64,000 bases of DNA from JADCGM01 sp943370355 (GCA_943370355.1 CALRQP020000020.1:1-64000); one strand, 5' to 3'. Counted from the first letter of the stretch, positions 33,354 through 41,901 are shown. Translations and numbers: made by a program. Notes: generated by a model from the sequence alone, not told the origin.

Positions 33354-34001
33354 TCAGGCCGCCTTGGCGAGCGCCGGCAGCGTGACCCCGAACACCAGCA
33401 CACCGTCGCTCGGCTGGCGCACCACCAGTGTCGCGCCCGCATCGTCGGCGAGACAGTGGACGAGATAGGCGGCTGCCGCGCGCGGCGACAGGCTCGCGAG
33501 CTGCGCTTTCCCTTCCATTGCCGCCTGCAGCTCGGCATCGAGCAGCAACCGCGGCCCTTCGGCGCGGACAACGAGTTCGACAGCCTCCCCGCGCGTCTCG
33601 GCTGCCACATTCAGCGTCCCGCCGCGCAGCAACGCGTCACCCGCCGCCATCGCCAGATTGAGCAGCAGCTTGACCGCACTCTTCGGCAGCGCGCCCGGCG
33701 CAACCAGCCATTCGACAGCGACACGCCGGTCGGCGAACAGCCCCTCCAGCGCCGCTTGCGCCTCGCGGGTGTCCACCTCGTCGCCGAAGCCGCCTGCGGC
33801 TCCAAAGGCAAGGCGGAAAAATTTCAGTTTGTTGGCGGTCTGACGCGCGCTTTCAGCCAGCAGTTCGAGGCAGCGTTGCTGCATCTCGGGATCGGTCTCA
33901 TCAGCAAGCAGCTCAACGCCGTTGTAAAGCGCGCCGACCGGGCTGACGAGATCGTGACACAGACGCGAGCACAGAAGACTGGCGAAATCGGTTTTACTCA
34001 T
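33354..34001 (-). CDS. chpT: Histidine phosphotransferase ChpT
   Basis: This 215-residue protein has the ChpT pattern. The N-terminal helical hairpin carries the phospho-accepting H16 in LCSRLCHDLVSPVGALYNGVELL. A degenerate ATPase-like C-terminal domain follows (VKLLLNLAMAAGDALLRGG, SPRAAAAYLVHCLADDAGATLVV). ChpT passes phosphate from the hybrid kinase CckA to CtrA and CpdR, the cell-cycle and motility relay of alphaproteobacteria. The ATG at 34001 gives the family N-terminus. It links the flagellar control sites of the window to the CtrA pathway. Confidence 0.88.
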   Translation of the reverse strand: MSKTDFASLLCSRLCHDLVSPVGALYNGVELLADETDPEMQQRCLELLAESARQTANKLKFFRLAFGAAGGFGDEVDTREAQAALEGLFADRRVAVEWLVAPGALPKSAVKLLLNLAMAAGDALLRGGTLNVAAETRGEAVELVVRAEGPRLLLDAELQAAMEGKAQLASLSPRAAAAYLVHCLADDAGATLVVRQPSDGVLVFGVTLPALAKAA

Positions 34002-34058
34002 GCGCCGACCTTTCGACCCCATCCCCTAAAAATATGGTTAATGCGGCAGTTAGCGCGA

Positions 34059-34286
34059 TCAATCGGCCACGGCATTGTTTTCGATCAACCGAAGCCCCAG
34101 CGCGGAGAGCCGACCGTCGGCGGTCTGCGTGAGCTCGAATTCGACGCGCTGGCCGTCGTCGAGAAACTCCATGCCCGACCGCTGGATCGCCGAAATATGC
34201 ACGAACACGTCGCGCGGGCCGGTGTCGGGGCGGATGAACCCGAACCCCTTCTTCCGATTGAACCACCGCACTTCACCCGTTGCCAT
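34059..34286 (-). CDS. Cold-shock domain protein
   Basis: This 75-residue single cold-shock domain has RNP1 KGFGFIRP and RNP2 VFVHISAI; it should bind single-stranded nucleic acid. The N-terminus MATGEVRWFNRKKGFGFI decides the ATG at 34286. The C-terminal half (FELTQTADGRLSALGLRLIE) is typical of alphaproteobacterial Csp proteins. Confidence 0.92.
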   Translation of the reverse strand: MATGEVRWFNRKKGFGFIRPDTGPRDVFVHISAIQRSGMEFLDDGQRVEFELTQTADGRLSALGLRLIENNAVAD

Positions 34287-34339
34287 CGGATTGTTATGCG
34301 GGCCGCAGCGGCGGCTGTCGAGCGGCGGGTCGCCGCAGC

Positions 34340-34768
34340 TCACAGCTGCTCATATTCGCGCTCGACCAATTTGATCCGGTCGACGATCGAAATGAAGAAG
34401 GCTGTCGACCAGCCGAGCAGGATAATGCCATTCGCTCCCTCGATCGCGCCGAGGATGCGCCAGGCGCGCGGCAGCACGATGTCGCCATAGCCGATCGTCG
34501 AATAGGTTACCGTCGAGAAATAGAGCGCGTCCTCGAAGCCCGCGACGGCACCCAGCCGCCAGTAGAGAAAGGCATAGCTCCAGATTTCCACCGAGTGCAG
34601 CGCGAACAGGCCGAAGGCCGCGACGAGGATCGCCACCGCCTGGTGCACCAGCATCTCGCGCGGCACCCGTTGCCGGTGCCGGCGCAGAATCGCGACGAGC
34701 ACCGCGAGCCCGGCGAGATGGATCAGCACCGTCAGGGCGACCATCAATGTTGCGACGACCAATTGCAT
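34340..34768 (-). CDS. Two-helix potassium-channel-type protein
   Basis: This 142-residue membrane protein has N-terminal hydrophobic helices (LMVALTVLIHLAGLAVLVAIL and VAILVAAFGLFALHSVEIWSYAFLY). They are followed by a pore loop with the potassium selectivity filter TIGYGD (STVTYSTIGYGDIVLP), and a last helix (GIILLGWSTAFFISIV). It belongs to the Ion_trans_2 class. No cytoplasmic regulatory domain is fused. The ATG at 34768 precedes the first helix directly. Confidence 0.88.
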   Translation of the reverse strand: MQLVVATLMVALTVLIHLAGLAVLVAILRRHRQRVPREMLVHQAVAILVAAFGLFALHSVEIWSYAFLYWRLGAVAGFEDALYFSTVTYSTIGYGDIVLPRAWRILGAIEGANGIILLGWSTAFFISIVDRIKLVEREYEQL

Positions 34769-34854
34769 CCGCGACCTTCCCGGCAAGGCCTCCAGATGCG
34801 CCCGCCGCCGGGGCCGCGCATTGACCGGCATCAAGCGCGCCGGGGCGCGTGGAC

Positions 34855-35691
34855 TCAGTCGTTGCCGCCGATCAGGTCGCCGAGTCCGCCGAGCACCGAG
34901 CCTTCGCCGCGGTTGCTGCCGCCGCGCGATCCTGCCGCCGCGAGCATGCGTCCGGCCAACCGCGAGAAGGGCAGCGACTGGATCCACACTTTCCCCGGCC
35001 CGGTCAGCTGCGCGAAGAACAGCCCTTCCCCGCCGAACAGCACGCTGCGCACGCCGCCAGCCGTGATCAGGTCGAAATCGACGCTCGGCGTGTAGGCGGC
35101 GAGACAGCCGGTATCGACATGCAGCTGCTCCCCGGGCGCCAGCTCGCGCTCGACAACGGTGCCGCCCATCTGCACGAACACCCACCCGTCGCCGTCGAGC
35201 TTCTGCATGATGAAACCCTCGCCGCCGAACAGGCCGGTCATCACCTTGCGCTGGAACTGCACACCGATCGACACGCCCTTCGCCGCAGCAAGGAAGCTGT
35301 CCTTCTGGCAGATCAGCGTGCCGCCATAGTCGGACAGCTTCAGCGGCAGGATCGCCCCCGGCGTCGGCGACGCGAACGCGACGCGGGCCTTGCCGCTGCC
35401 CTGATGCGTGAACACGGTGGTGAACAGGCTCTCACCAGTGACGAGGCGTTTGCCGGCCCCGAGCAGCTTGCCCATGAAGCTGCCGTCGCCACCGCCGCTG
35501 CCGTCGCCGAACACCGTCGTCATGCCGATGCTGGCGTCCTTCCAGACCAGCGCGCCGGCGTCGGCGACCGCGCTCTCGCCGGGATCGAGCTCGATTTCGA
35601 CGAATTGCAGCTCCTGACCCTTGATCTCGAAGTCGATATCATCGGCAATGCTGGCGCTGCGGTGATGCGCCCAAGGGCTGGGATTGGTCAT
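34855..35691 (-). CDS. AIM24/TIGR00266 family protein
   Basis: This 278-residue beta-rich protein has the AIM24-family pattern: FVEIELDPGESAVADAGALVW, SFMGKLLGAGKRLVTGESLFTTVFTH, FLAAAKGVSIGVQFQRKVMTGLFGGEGFIMQKL and GGTVVERELAPGEQLHVDTGCLAAY. The family is widespread and of uncertain function. A Gly/Ser/Arg-rich tail ends the protein. No signal peptide is seen. Confidence 0.88.
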   Translation of the reverse strand: MTNPSPWAHHRSASIADDIDFEIKGQELQFVEIELDPGESAVADAGALVWKDASIGMTTVFGDGSGGGDGSFMGKLLGAGKRLVTGESLFTTVFTHQGSGKARVAFASPTPGAILPLKLSDYGGTLICQKDSFLAAAKGVSIGVQFQRKVMTGLFGGEGFIMQKLDGDGWVFVQMGGTVVERELAPGEQLHVDTGCLAAYTPSVDFDLITAGGVRSVLFGGEGLFFAQLTGPGKVWIQSLPFSRLAGRMLAAAGSRGGSNRGEGSVLGGLGDLIGGND

Positions 35692-35748
35692 CGGCGGGGG
35701 CTCCTGCTGGATAGGTCCGCTATTCTACCTGCGAGCGCTACAGATTCG

Positions 35749-36885
35749 CTACTCTCGGTCGGCGCGATACCGGCCGACCCATGCGCTGGCGAAGCCGTCC
35801 AGCCGCCCGTCCCCAATCGCATCGCGCAACCCCTGCATGAGCTGCTGGTAGAAGCAGATATTATGCTCGGTCATCAGCATCGCGCCGAGGATCTCCTCGG
35901 ACTTGATCAGATGATGCAGATAGGCGCGGCTCCACGTCGCACAGACCGGGCAGGCGCAATCGGAATCGAGCGGCCCGGCATCGTCCTTGTGCCGCGCATT
36001 CTTGATGTTGACCGGGCCGTCATGCGTGAACGCCTGCCCGTTGCGGCCCGACCGGGTCGGCAGCACGCAGTCGAACATGTCGATGCCTCGCTGCACCGCG
36101 CCGACGATGTCGTCGGGCTTGCCGACCCCCATCAGATAGCGCGGGCAGTCGGCGGGCAGCATTGCCGGTGCGAAATCGAGCACCGCGAACATTGCCTCCT
36201 GCCCTTCGCCGACCGCGAGGCCGCCAATTGCATAACCGTCGAAGCCGATGTCAATGAGCTGGTCCGCTGACACCCGGCGCAAATCCTCAAACATCGAGCC
36301 CTGCTGGATGCCGAACAGCGCCGAGCGTTCGGCATGCGCTTCACCGCTGTCGAACCCGTCGCGCGAGCGCTTGGCCCAGCGCATCGACCGCTCCATCGAC
36401 GCAGCCGCAACGTCATGCGTCGCCGGGAAGGGCGTGCACTCGTCAAACGCCATGACGATGTCCGACCCCAGCCGCCGCTGGATTTCCATCGACCGCTCGG
36501 GCGTCAGCATGTGCCGCGACCCGTCGAGATGCGACGCGAAGCTGACCCCCTCCTCGCTCATCTTGCGCAGTTCGCTGAGCGACATCACCTGATAGCCTCC
36601 CGAGTCGGTCAGGATCGGCCGGTCCCAGCCCATGAAATGATGCAGGCCGCCCAGCCGCTCGACGCGCTCGTCGCCGGGCCGCAGCATCAGATGATAGGTG
36701 TTGCCGAGGATGATGTCGGCGCCCGCCGCACGCACTTCCGCCGGACGCATCGCCTTGACCGTCGCGGCGGTGCCCACCGGCATGAACGCCGGCGTGCGGA
36801 TGTCGCCGCGCCGCATGCGGATGGCACCGGTGCGCGCTGCGCCATCGGTTGCGTGAATGTCGAACTGGAAGCGGGGGGCCGTCAT
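35749..36885 (-). CDS. tgt: tRNA-guanine transglycosylase
   Basis: This 378-residue enzyme exchanges guanine 34 for preQ1 in GUN-anticodon tRNAs (queuosine pathway). Signatures are GDIRTPAFMPVGTAATVKAM, GNTYHLMLRPG, the active-site region LTDSGGYQVMSL and the second catalytic Asp in FDCVLPTRSGRNGQAF. The zinc site follows as CACPVC and further ligands (C, C, C, H). The ATG at 36885 gives the normal length. queA, the next pathway step, is at 56925. Confidence 0.97.
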   Translation of the reverse strand: MTAPRFQFDIHATDGAARTGAIRMRRGDIRTPAFMPVGTAATVKAMRPAEVRAAGADIILGNTYHLMLRPGDERVERLGGLHHFMGWDRPILTDSGGYQVMSLSELRKMSEEGVSFASHLDGSRHMLTPERSMEIQRRLGSDIVMAFDECTPFPATHDVAAASMERSMRWAKRSRDGFDSGEAHAERSALFGIQQGSMFEDLRRVSADQLIDIGFDGYAIGGLAVGEGQEAMFAVLDFAPAMLPADCPRYLMGVGKPDDIVGAVQRGIDMFDCVLPTRSGRNGQAFTHDGPVNIKNARHKDDAGPLDSDCACPVCATWSRAYLHHLIKSEEILGAMLMTEHNICFYQQLMQGLRDAIGDGRLDGFASAWVGRYRADRE

Positions 36886-36933
36886 CGGCGCGTGCTGTAG
36901 CGGCGGCGGCGTTCGAAGGCCATAGAAGGCGCG

Positions 36934-38253
36934 ATGCAACCTGCCCTGCCCCACCGCGCCATCTGGTCGATCGCCCTGCCGGCGATGCTGACCAATCTCG
37001 CCACCGCCTTGTTCGGCATCGCCGACCTGTGGGTGATCGGACGGCTCGGCGATGCACCGGCGCAGGGTGCGGTCGAAATCGGCGCAAAGCTCATGATGGG
37101 CATCCTCGTCGCGTTCAACTTCCTGCGCACCGCAAGTGTCGGACTGACGGCGCAGGCGGCCGGGCGTGGGGAGATGGCGGCGCAGACGGCGACGCTCGTG
37201 CGCGCCGTCGCGCTCGCGCTGACGATCGGGTTGGCGCTGCTGCTGCTCTGGCCGGTCGCGGTGCCGCTCGGCGTGCGCTGGCTCGGCGGGGACGGCCAGA
37301 CCGGTGACTTTGCGCGGCTCTACGCCAACATCCGCTATCCCGGCGGCATCCTGTGGCTCGTCAATGCGGCGCTGGCCGGCTGGCTGATCGGGCTGCGACA
37401 AGTCCGGGCGGTGCTCGTTATCGAAGTCGGGGCGAATATCGCGCATGTCGCGCTCGACCTGACACTGGTGCTGGGCTTGCATTGGGGTGTCGCCGGTGTG
37501 GCGACGGCGACGCTCTGCTCCGAAGCGCTGAAACTCGGTGCGACCGCGTTTATGGTGTCGCGCCAGCCTGCGGCACGGCTCGCACTTGCGACCGTCCGCG
37601 ACCCTGCGACCTGGGCGGTCAGTGCTGTCGCGAAGCTGCTGCGCGTGAACCGCGACCTGTTCATCCGCACGCTGATCCTGACCTTCGCACTGCTGCTGTT
37701 CACGCGCTTGGGGGCTGATCAGGGTGCGGTCACGCTCGCCGCCAATGGCATTCTCTATCAGCTGTTCATGGTCACCGTGCTGATGCTCGACGGCTTCGAG
37801 AGCGCGGCGCAAGTGCTGGCGGGCGAAGCCGTCGGCGCGAACGACCGTGTCCGCTTTGAAACGGTAACGCGCGCCATCTTCGGCTGGGGGCTGGCAACCG
37901 CCGTGCTGCTCGCCGCCGTCATGCTCGTCGGCGGCCGCGTGATGGCCGCGAATTTCTCGACCGACCCGCAGGTCATCGCCGCCGTCGCCCTCTACTGGCC
38001 GTGGCTCGTCCTGCTGCCGGTGCTCGGCGTGGTGCCCTTCGTGTTCGACGGGCTGTTCATCGGCGCGACCTGGACGCGGGCGATGCTGACGACGATGGCG
38101 TCGGCGTTCGCGGCCTATGCTGCGGCGCTGTGGCTGACGACGCCGCTTGGCAACACTGGTCTGTGGCTGTCGCTCGCCGTGTTCACGGTCGTGCGGGCCG
38201 GCGCACAGGCGTGGGTCTTGCCCCGCCTGAAGCGCCGGACTTTCGCTTATTGA
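36934..38253 (+). CDS. MATE family efflux transporter
   Basis: This 439-residue protein has about twelve membrane segments in two homologous halves and MATE features (IWSIALPAMLTNLATALFGIADLWVIGRLG at the start, then AAQVLAGEAVGANDR in the second half). It probably exports cationic drugs or metabolites in exchange for sodium or protons. It is divergent from tgt with 48 bases between the starts. Confidence 0.93.
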   Translation: MQPALPHRAIWSIALPAMLTNLATALFGIADLWVIGRLGDAPAQGAVEIGAKLMMGILVAFNFLRTASVGLTAQAAGRGEMAAQTATLVRAVALALTIGLALLLLWPVAVPLGVRWLGGDGQTGDFARLYANIRYPGGILWLVNAALAGWLIGLRQVRAVLVIEVGANIAHVALDLTLVLGLHWGVAGVATATLCSEALKLGATAFMVSRQPAARLALATVRDPATWAVSAVAKLLRVNRDLFIRTLILTFALLLFTRLGADQGAVTLAANGILYQLFMVTVLMLDGFESAAQVLAGEAVGANDRVRFETVTRAIFGWGLATAVLLAAVMLVGGRVMAANFSTDPQVIAAVALYWPWLVLLPVLGVVPFVFDGLFIGATWTRAMLTTMASAFAAYAAALWLTTPLGNTGLWLSLAVFTVVRAGAQAWVLPRLKRRTFAY

Positions 38254-38711
38254 TGCGGGGCGATATCGAGCAGTTCGACGTCGAAGGTCAGCGTCGAATT
38301 GGCCGGGATCACGCCGCCGCCCATGTCCTTGTCGCCATAGGCGAGCGCGGGCGGGACGATGAAGCGGGCCTTGCCGCCCTTGCGCATGAGCTGGAGCCCT
38401 TCGGTCCAGCCCGGAATGACCTGATCGAGCCGGAACGCAGCGGGCTGGTGCCGCTGATAGCTCGAATCGAAAACCTTGCCGTCGGCCAGACGGCCTTCAT
38501 AATTGACGAGCACCGTGTCGGTCGCCAGCGGATGCTCGCCGGTGCCTTCCTTGAGCATCTGATACTGAAGGCCGCTCGCGGTCTGTTGCATGATCAGCCT
38601 CTTGGTCCCGGCAAAGGCGACGCCGACGGACACGACCATCGCCAGCAGAATGACGAGCAGCCATTTGGCGAGCCCTGCGGACCCACCAGCCGACGCGCTG
38701 CCTGTGGACAT
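38247..38711 (-). CDS. FKBP-type peptidyl-prolyl isomerase, membrane-anchored
   Basis: This 154-residue protein has an N-terminal membrane anchor (LLVILLAMVVSVGVAFAG) and an FKBP domain: TDTVLVNYEGRLADGKVFDSSY, FRLDQVIPGWTEGLQLMRKGGKARFIVPPALAYGD, VIPANSTLTFDVELLDI. It should help fold periplasmic proteins. It converges on the MATE gene with a seven-base overlap and follows rpsU by 4 bases. Confidence 0.93.
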   Translation of the reverse strand: MSTGSASAGGSAGLAKWLLVILLAMVVSVGVAFAGTKRLIMQQTASGLQYQMLKEGTGEHPLATDTVLVNYEGRLADGKVFDSSYQRHQPAAFRLDQVIPGWTEGLQLMRKGGKARFIVPPALAYGDKDMGGGVIPANSTLTFDVELLDIAPHQ

Positions 38712-38715
38712 CTGC

Positions 38716-38922
38716 TTACCGGGCGGTGTCGCGCTCGGCGCGCTTGCGCTCGAGCTTGCGGGCACGGCGGATCGCGGCAGCCTTTTCACGGGCGCGCTTT
38801 TCCGACGGCTTCTCATAGTGACGGCGGAGCTTCATCTCGCGGTACACGCCTTCGCGCTGCAGCTTCTTCTTCAGAGCGCGCAGCGCCTGGTCGACATTGT
38901 TCTCGCGTACGATGATTTGCAT
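38716..38922 (-). CDS. rpsU: 30S ribosomal protein S21
   Basis: This 68-residue basic protein matches S21 from end to end: MQIIVRENNVDQALRALKKKLQREG, then REMKLRRHYEKPSEKRAREKAAAIRRARK. It sits on the small subunit near the anti-Shine-Dalgarno. The FKBP gene immediately downstream may be co-transcribed. Confidence 0.97.
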   Translation of the reverse strand: MQIIVRENNVDQALRALKKKLQREGVYREMKLRRHYEKPSEKRAREKAAAIRRARKLERKRAERDTAR

Positions 38923-39085
38923 GTAGGCCTTGCCGCTCCGTTCACGTAACGCGCCTCAGCATCGCGCGCACTTGTCATAGGTTATGGGACGGCAGGCGCA
39001 TGGGCGACTGCCGCGAAAGCGTGGCCCCTAGCAGAGTTCACGGCGCGCCTCAAGCGAACTTGCGGCGCGCCGGCGTCGGTCGGGA

Positions 39086-39409
39086 TTATTGAGCGGCGGT
39101 CGTCGTGGAGGTGCCGGCCGCCGAAGCATTGCAAGCCGCGAGATCATCGGCAGCGAAGGCCTTGCCCTGCGCGGTGAAGGCCGAGAGCGGGCCGACTTCC
39201 TTCACGAGACGCGAGCAAATGCGCTTGGCCGGACTGGTCGCCTCGCCGCCTGCAGCGCAGGTCGTCCCCGCGCAGCTCCAGAGCCGCTCCGAGGAGATCA
39301 GCTGCGCCGACTTGGTTGGCGATTGCAGGCTGGCGACATAGTTGGACGCGAAGGCCGGCGTGGCGACGGCGAACAGGGCAGCAGCGGCGAGAGTGAGGCG
39401 GATCGACAT
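39086..39409 (-). CDS. CC_3452-type small secreted protein
   Basis: This 107-residue protein has a signal peptide (LTLAAAALFAVATPAFA) and a short conserved body: YVASLQSPTKSAQLISSERLWSCAGTTCAAGG, then RICSRLVKEVGPLSAFTAQGKAFAADDLAACN. The four cysteines could make two disulphides. This pattern is seen in the CC_3452 family of Caulobacter and sphingomonads, function unknown. Its promoter region overlaps the large inverted repeat shared with the divergent HxlR gene. Confidence 0.75.
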   Translation of the reverse strand: MSIRLTLAAAALFAVATPAFASNYVASLQSPTKSAQLISSERLWSCAGTTCAAGGEATSPAKRICSRLVKEVGPLSAFTAQGKAFAADDLAACNASAAGTSTTTAAQ

Positions 39410-39421
39410 GGCGAGTCCTTT

Positions 39422-39466
39422 CAGGTGGTCTAAAGCAACTTATATTGCGTTGCTTAAGACTACCTG
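39422..39466. promoter_or_regulatory. Large inverted repeat, candidate HxlR operator 1
   Basis: Two 18-base arms (left 39422-39439, right 39449-39466) differ in only two positions from perfect inversion, with a 9-base AT-rich spacer. It lies between the CC_3452-type gene and the divergent HxlR regulator. Each arm contains GCAAC or GTTGC, repeated in the second site at 39489. HxlR-type regulators bind such inverted repeats next to their own gene. Confidence 0.55.
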
Positions 39467-39488
39467 ATAGCGGGTGGCAAGCAAAAAG

Positions 39489-39503
39489 GTTGCGTGTCGC
39501 AAC
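39489..39503. promoter_or_regulatory. Second GTTGC palindrome before the HxlR gene
   Basis: GTTGCG-TGT-CGCAAC is a perfect 6-bp inverted repeat 45 bases before the HxlR ATG. It shares the GTTGC/GCAAC half-sites with the larger repeat at 39422. Confidence 0.45.
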
Positions 39504-39547
39504 GAACCTCGTAAATTGACGAGGCAGCCCTGGGGAGGATGTGAGAA

Positions 39548-40045
39548 ATGCCGAAGCGCGCCACCGCGCCCGACTATTGCATGGTCGCGAGAACGATCGA
39601 CGTGATCGGCGAGCAGTGGACACTGCTGATCATCCGCGACGCCTTTTTCGGCGTGCGCCATTTCGATGAATTCCAGCGCAATCTCGGCATCGCACGCAAC
39701 GTGCTCGCGACACGGCTCGCCAAGCTGGTCGAAGAGGATATCCTGACGCGCCAGGCGCATCCCGATGATCGCCGCAAGGTCGAATATCGGCTGACCGAGC
39801 GCGGTCGCGATCTGCTGCCCGTCATCATCTCGCTGACGCAGTGGGGCGGCAAGTGGAAGCGCAAGGCGGAAGAACTGCCTCCCTTCCGCATGGTCGACCG
39901 CGAGACGGGCACCCCGCTGGCGCGGATCGAGGTCCGGTCGGCCGATGGACGCGTGCTGCAGGCGCGCGATCTCGAAATCGTCGCCGGACCCGGCATCACC
40001 GACGAAATCCGTCAGACGGTTCCCGCGCTGCGCAAGTCGGCGTAG
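39548..40045 (+). CDS. HxlR-family transcriptional regulator
   Basis: This 165-residue winged-helix protein has the HxlR pattern: CMVARTIDVIGEQWTLLIIRDAFFGVRHFDEFQRNLGIARNVLATRLAKLVEEDIL, then DRRKVEYRLTERGRDLLPVI. A 50-residue C-terminal extension is not part of the basic fold. It probably controls itself and the divergent secreted-protein gene through the inverted repeats in the gap. GGGAGGA precedes the ATG. coq9 follows 9 bases later. Confidence 0.93.
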   Translation: MPKRATAPDYCMVARTIDVIGEQWTLLIIRDAFFGVRHFDEFQRNLGIARNVLATRLAKLVEEDILTRQAHPDDRRKVEYRLTERGRDLLPVIISLTQWGGKWKRKAEELPPFRMVDRETGTPLARIEVRSADGRVLQARDLEIVAGPGITDEIRQTVPALRKSA

Positions 40046-40054
40046 AAGGACGGG

Positions 40055-40711
40055 ATGACCAGCCTTCCCGTCACCGAACTCACGCTCGAGGAACTTCGTC
40101 CGCTGCTGATCGACGCCGTCGTGCCGCATGTGCCGTTCGACGGCTGGAGCGACACCGCCATCGAACAAGCCGGCGCCGACCTCGGCCTGCCGCCCGGCCG
40201 GGCGCGGCTTGCCTTTTCCGAAGGCTCGGCGGCGATGGTCGATGCCTATATCCGCCGCGCCGATGCGGGCATGCTCGCTGCCATCGACATGACCGGCCTC
40301 AAGATCCGCGACCGGATCCGGCTGGCGCTGCGCACGCGCTTCGAGCAGGCCGCCAGCGAACGGGAGGCGGTGCGCCGCGCCGTCGCGCTGCTTGCCATGC
40401 CGCAGAATGCCTCGCTCGCCGCCCGCACGCTGTGGCGGACGACCGACACGATCTGGCGCGCCGCCGGCGACACCGCGACCGATTACAACCACTACAGCAA
40501 GCGGATGATCCTGGGCGGCGTCTATACCGCGACGCTGCTGGTCTGGCTGTCCGACGAGAGCGAGGACTTCGCCGACACCTGGGAGTTTCTCGACCGCCGC
40601 ATTGACGGCATCATGCGCTTTGAAAAGGGCAAGGCGCAGCTCCTGAAGGGCAGCGACCGCCTGCCGAGCATGTCGCGCTTCCTGGGGCGCTTGCGCTACC
40701 CGGCAATCTGA
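40055..40711 (+). CDS. COQ9 family ubiquinone biosynthesis protein
   Basis: This 218-residue helical protein has a TetR-like fold pattern and COQ9 features: LIDAVVPHVPFDGWSDTAIEQAGADLGL, IRLALRTRFEQA, and LWRTTDTIWRAAGDTATDYNHYSKRMILGGVYTATLLVWL. COQ9 binds lipids and helps COQ7 hydroxylate the ubiquinone ring. It lies 9 bases after the HxlR gene and may share its transcript. Confidence 0.9.
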   Translation: MTSLPVTELTLEELRPLLIDAVVPHVPFDGWSDTAIEQAGADLGLPPGRARLAFSEGSAAMVDAYIRRADAGMLAAIDMTGLKIRDRIRLALRTRFEQAASEREAVRRAVALLAMPQNASLAARTLWRTTDTIWRAAGDTATDYNHYSKRMILGGVYTATLLVWLSDESEDFADTWEFLDRRIDGIMRFEKGKAQLLKGSDRLPSMSRFLGRLRYPAI

Positions 40712-40716
40712 CCGGC

Positions 40717-41742
40717 ATGGCCGATACCCCCGTCGCGCGCCGCGCGCCGCAGACGATCTGGTCGATCCAATATCTGCGGGCGATCTCCGCCCTCGGCGTC
40801 GTGCTGTTCCATTCGCTCGACAATACGCCTTATGCCTGGGAATTTGGCGCGATCGGCATCCATATCTTTTTCGGGATCAGCGGCTTCCTGATCTACCATA
40901 TCGCCGGGACGCAGGCGATTTCGCCGGGCAAATTTCTGTCGCAGCGCATCCGCCGCATCGCCCCGCCCTATTGGATCGCGACGGTCGGCGTGCTCGTCGC
41001 GATGCGCATTGTGCCGGGCTTCTTCTGGCAGGCCTCTGCGGACCCGGTGCATGTGCTCAAATCGCTGTTCTTCATCCCGCAGACCGGCGTCGACGGCGGC
41101 ATCTATCCGATCCTCTACCAGGGCTGGACGCTCGACTATGAGATGTTCTTCTACGCGACCTTCGCGCTGTGCCTGTTCCTGCCGATCGGCCGGCGGCTCT
41201 GGGCGCTGACTGCGGTCATCGTGCTGCTGTCCTGTATCGGCCTCGCCGACGCGCCCGCCGCCAATCCGCTCATCGCCACCTACACCGCGCCGATCTGCCT
41301 CGCCTTCGTCGGCGGCGCGTGGGTCGCCAAGCTTTATGAGCGCGCGGCCCTGCCCGGCTTTGCGACGAGCGCGACGCTGTTCGCTGCCGGCTGGGCCTGC
41401 CTGTGGCTCAGTTGGCGGAGCGAGGCGGCGAGCGTCTGGTTGCCGCCCTTCGCGATCGCCGCGTCGGTCGCCGCCATCCTGTTCGGCGCGGTGGCGCTGG
41501 AGCGCGGCGGCCATGTCCCGAAGTGGCGCGCGCCGCGCCTGCTCGGCGAGGCCTCCTATTCGATCTACCTGTTCCAGACCTATGGCTTCGCGACCGTCGC
41601 ACGGCTCACGCTTCACCTCGGCACCGGCCTGCGCGTCGCCGCCTATGCAACGGCGGCAACACTCTGGGGCCTCGCGATGTATGCGTTCGTCGAAATGCCA
41701 TTACAACGCTGGCTGCGTCCCGCATCGCGGGCGGTCGCCTGA
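40717..41742 (+). CDS. Acyltransferase 3 (OafA/YrhL-type) membrane protein
   Basis: This 341-residue protein has about ten membrane helices and the family motif near the N-terminus: IQYLRAISALGVVLFH (R and H are catalytic in the family), GIHIFFGISGFLIY, and RIRRIAPPYWI. Such proteins O-acylate cell-surface polysaccharides or lipids. The stop codon directly abuts the 3' end of the tRNA-Val gene on the other strand. Confidence 0.9.
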   Translation: MADTPVARRAPQTIWSIQYLRAISALGVVLFHSLDNTPYAWEFGAIGIHIFFGISGFLIYHIAGTQAISPGKFLSQRIRRIAPPYWIATVGVLVAMRIVPGFFWQASADPVHVLKSLFFIPQTGVDGGIYPILYQGWTLDYEMFFYATFALCLFLPIGRRLWALTAVIVLLSCIGLADAPAANPLIATYTAPICLAFVGGAWVAKLYERAALPGFATSATLFAAGWACLWLSWRSEAASVWLPPFAIAASVAAILFGAVALERGGHVPKWRAPRLLGEASYSIYLFQTYGFATVARLTLHLGTGLRVAAYATAATLWGLAMYAFVEMPLQRWLRPASRAVA

Positions 41743-41818
41743 TGGTGGGCGCTGACGGGCTCGAACCGCCGACCCTCTCGGTGTAAACGAGATGCTCTAC
41801 CAACTGAGCTAAGCGCCC
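41743..41818 (-). tRNA. tRNA-Val (anticodon TAC)
   Basis: This 76-base gene on the minus strand starts GGGCGCT, has the D-arm AGCTCAGTTGGTAGAGC, an anticodon loop TTTACAC (anticodon TAC), T-arm GGTTCGAGCC, and ends AGCGCCC-A-CCA with CCA encoded. The seven acceptor pairs are complete. Confidence 0.97.
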
Positions 41819-41834
41819 CATCCGGGTGCGGCGC

Positions 41835-41863
41835 TCCTAGCGGCCTTGCGCGCCGCGCTGCAA
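41835..41863 (-). promoter_or_regulatory. Possible promoter of tRNA-Val(TAC)
   Basis: Minus-strand TTGCAG, 17-base spacer and CTAGGA lie just upstream of the tRNA 5' end. The -10 box is a poor match, so this is tentative. Confidence 0.35.
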
Positions 41864-41901
41864 GCTGAAATCATCGCGGGGGTGAACCGGGGGGCTGGGG
41901 C

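Noticed and set aside
36886..37812. N-terminal extension of Tgt by about 300 residues
   Set aside because: The frame is open only as antisense to the MATE gene; Tgt family proteins start at the ATG at 36885 and have about 378 residues.
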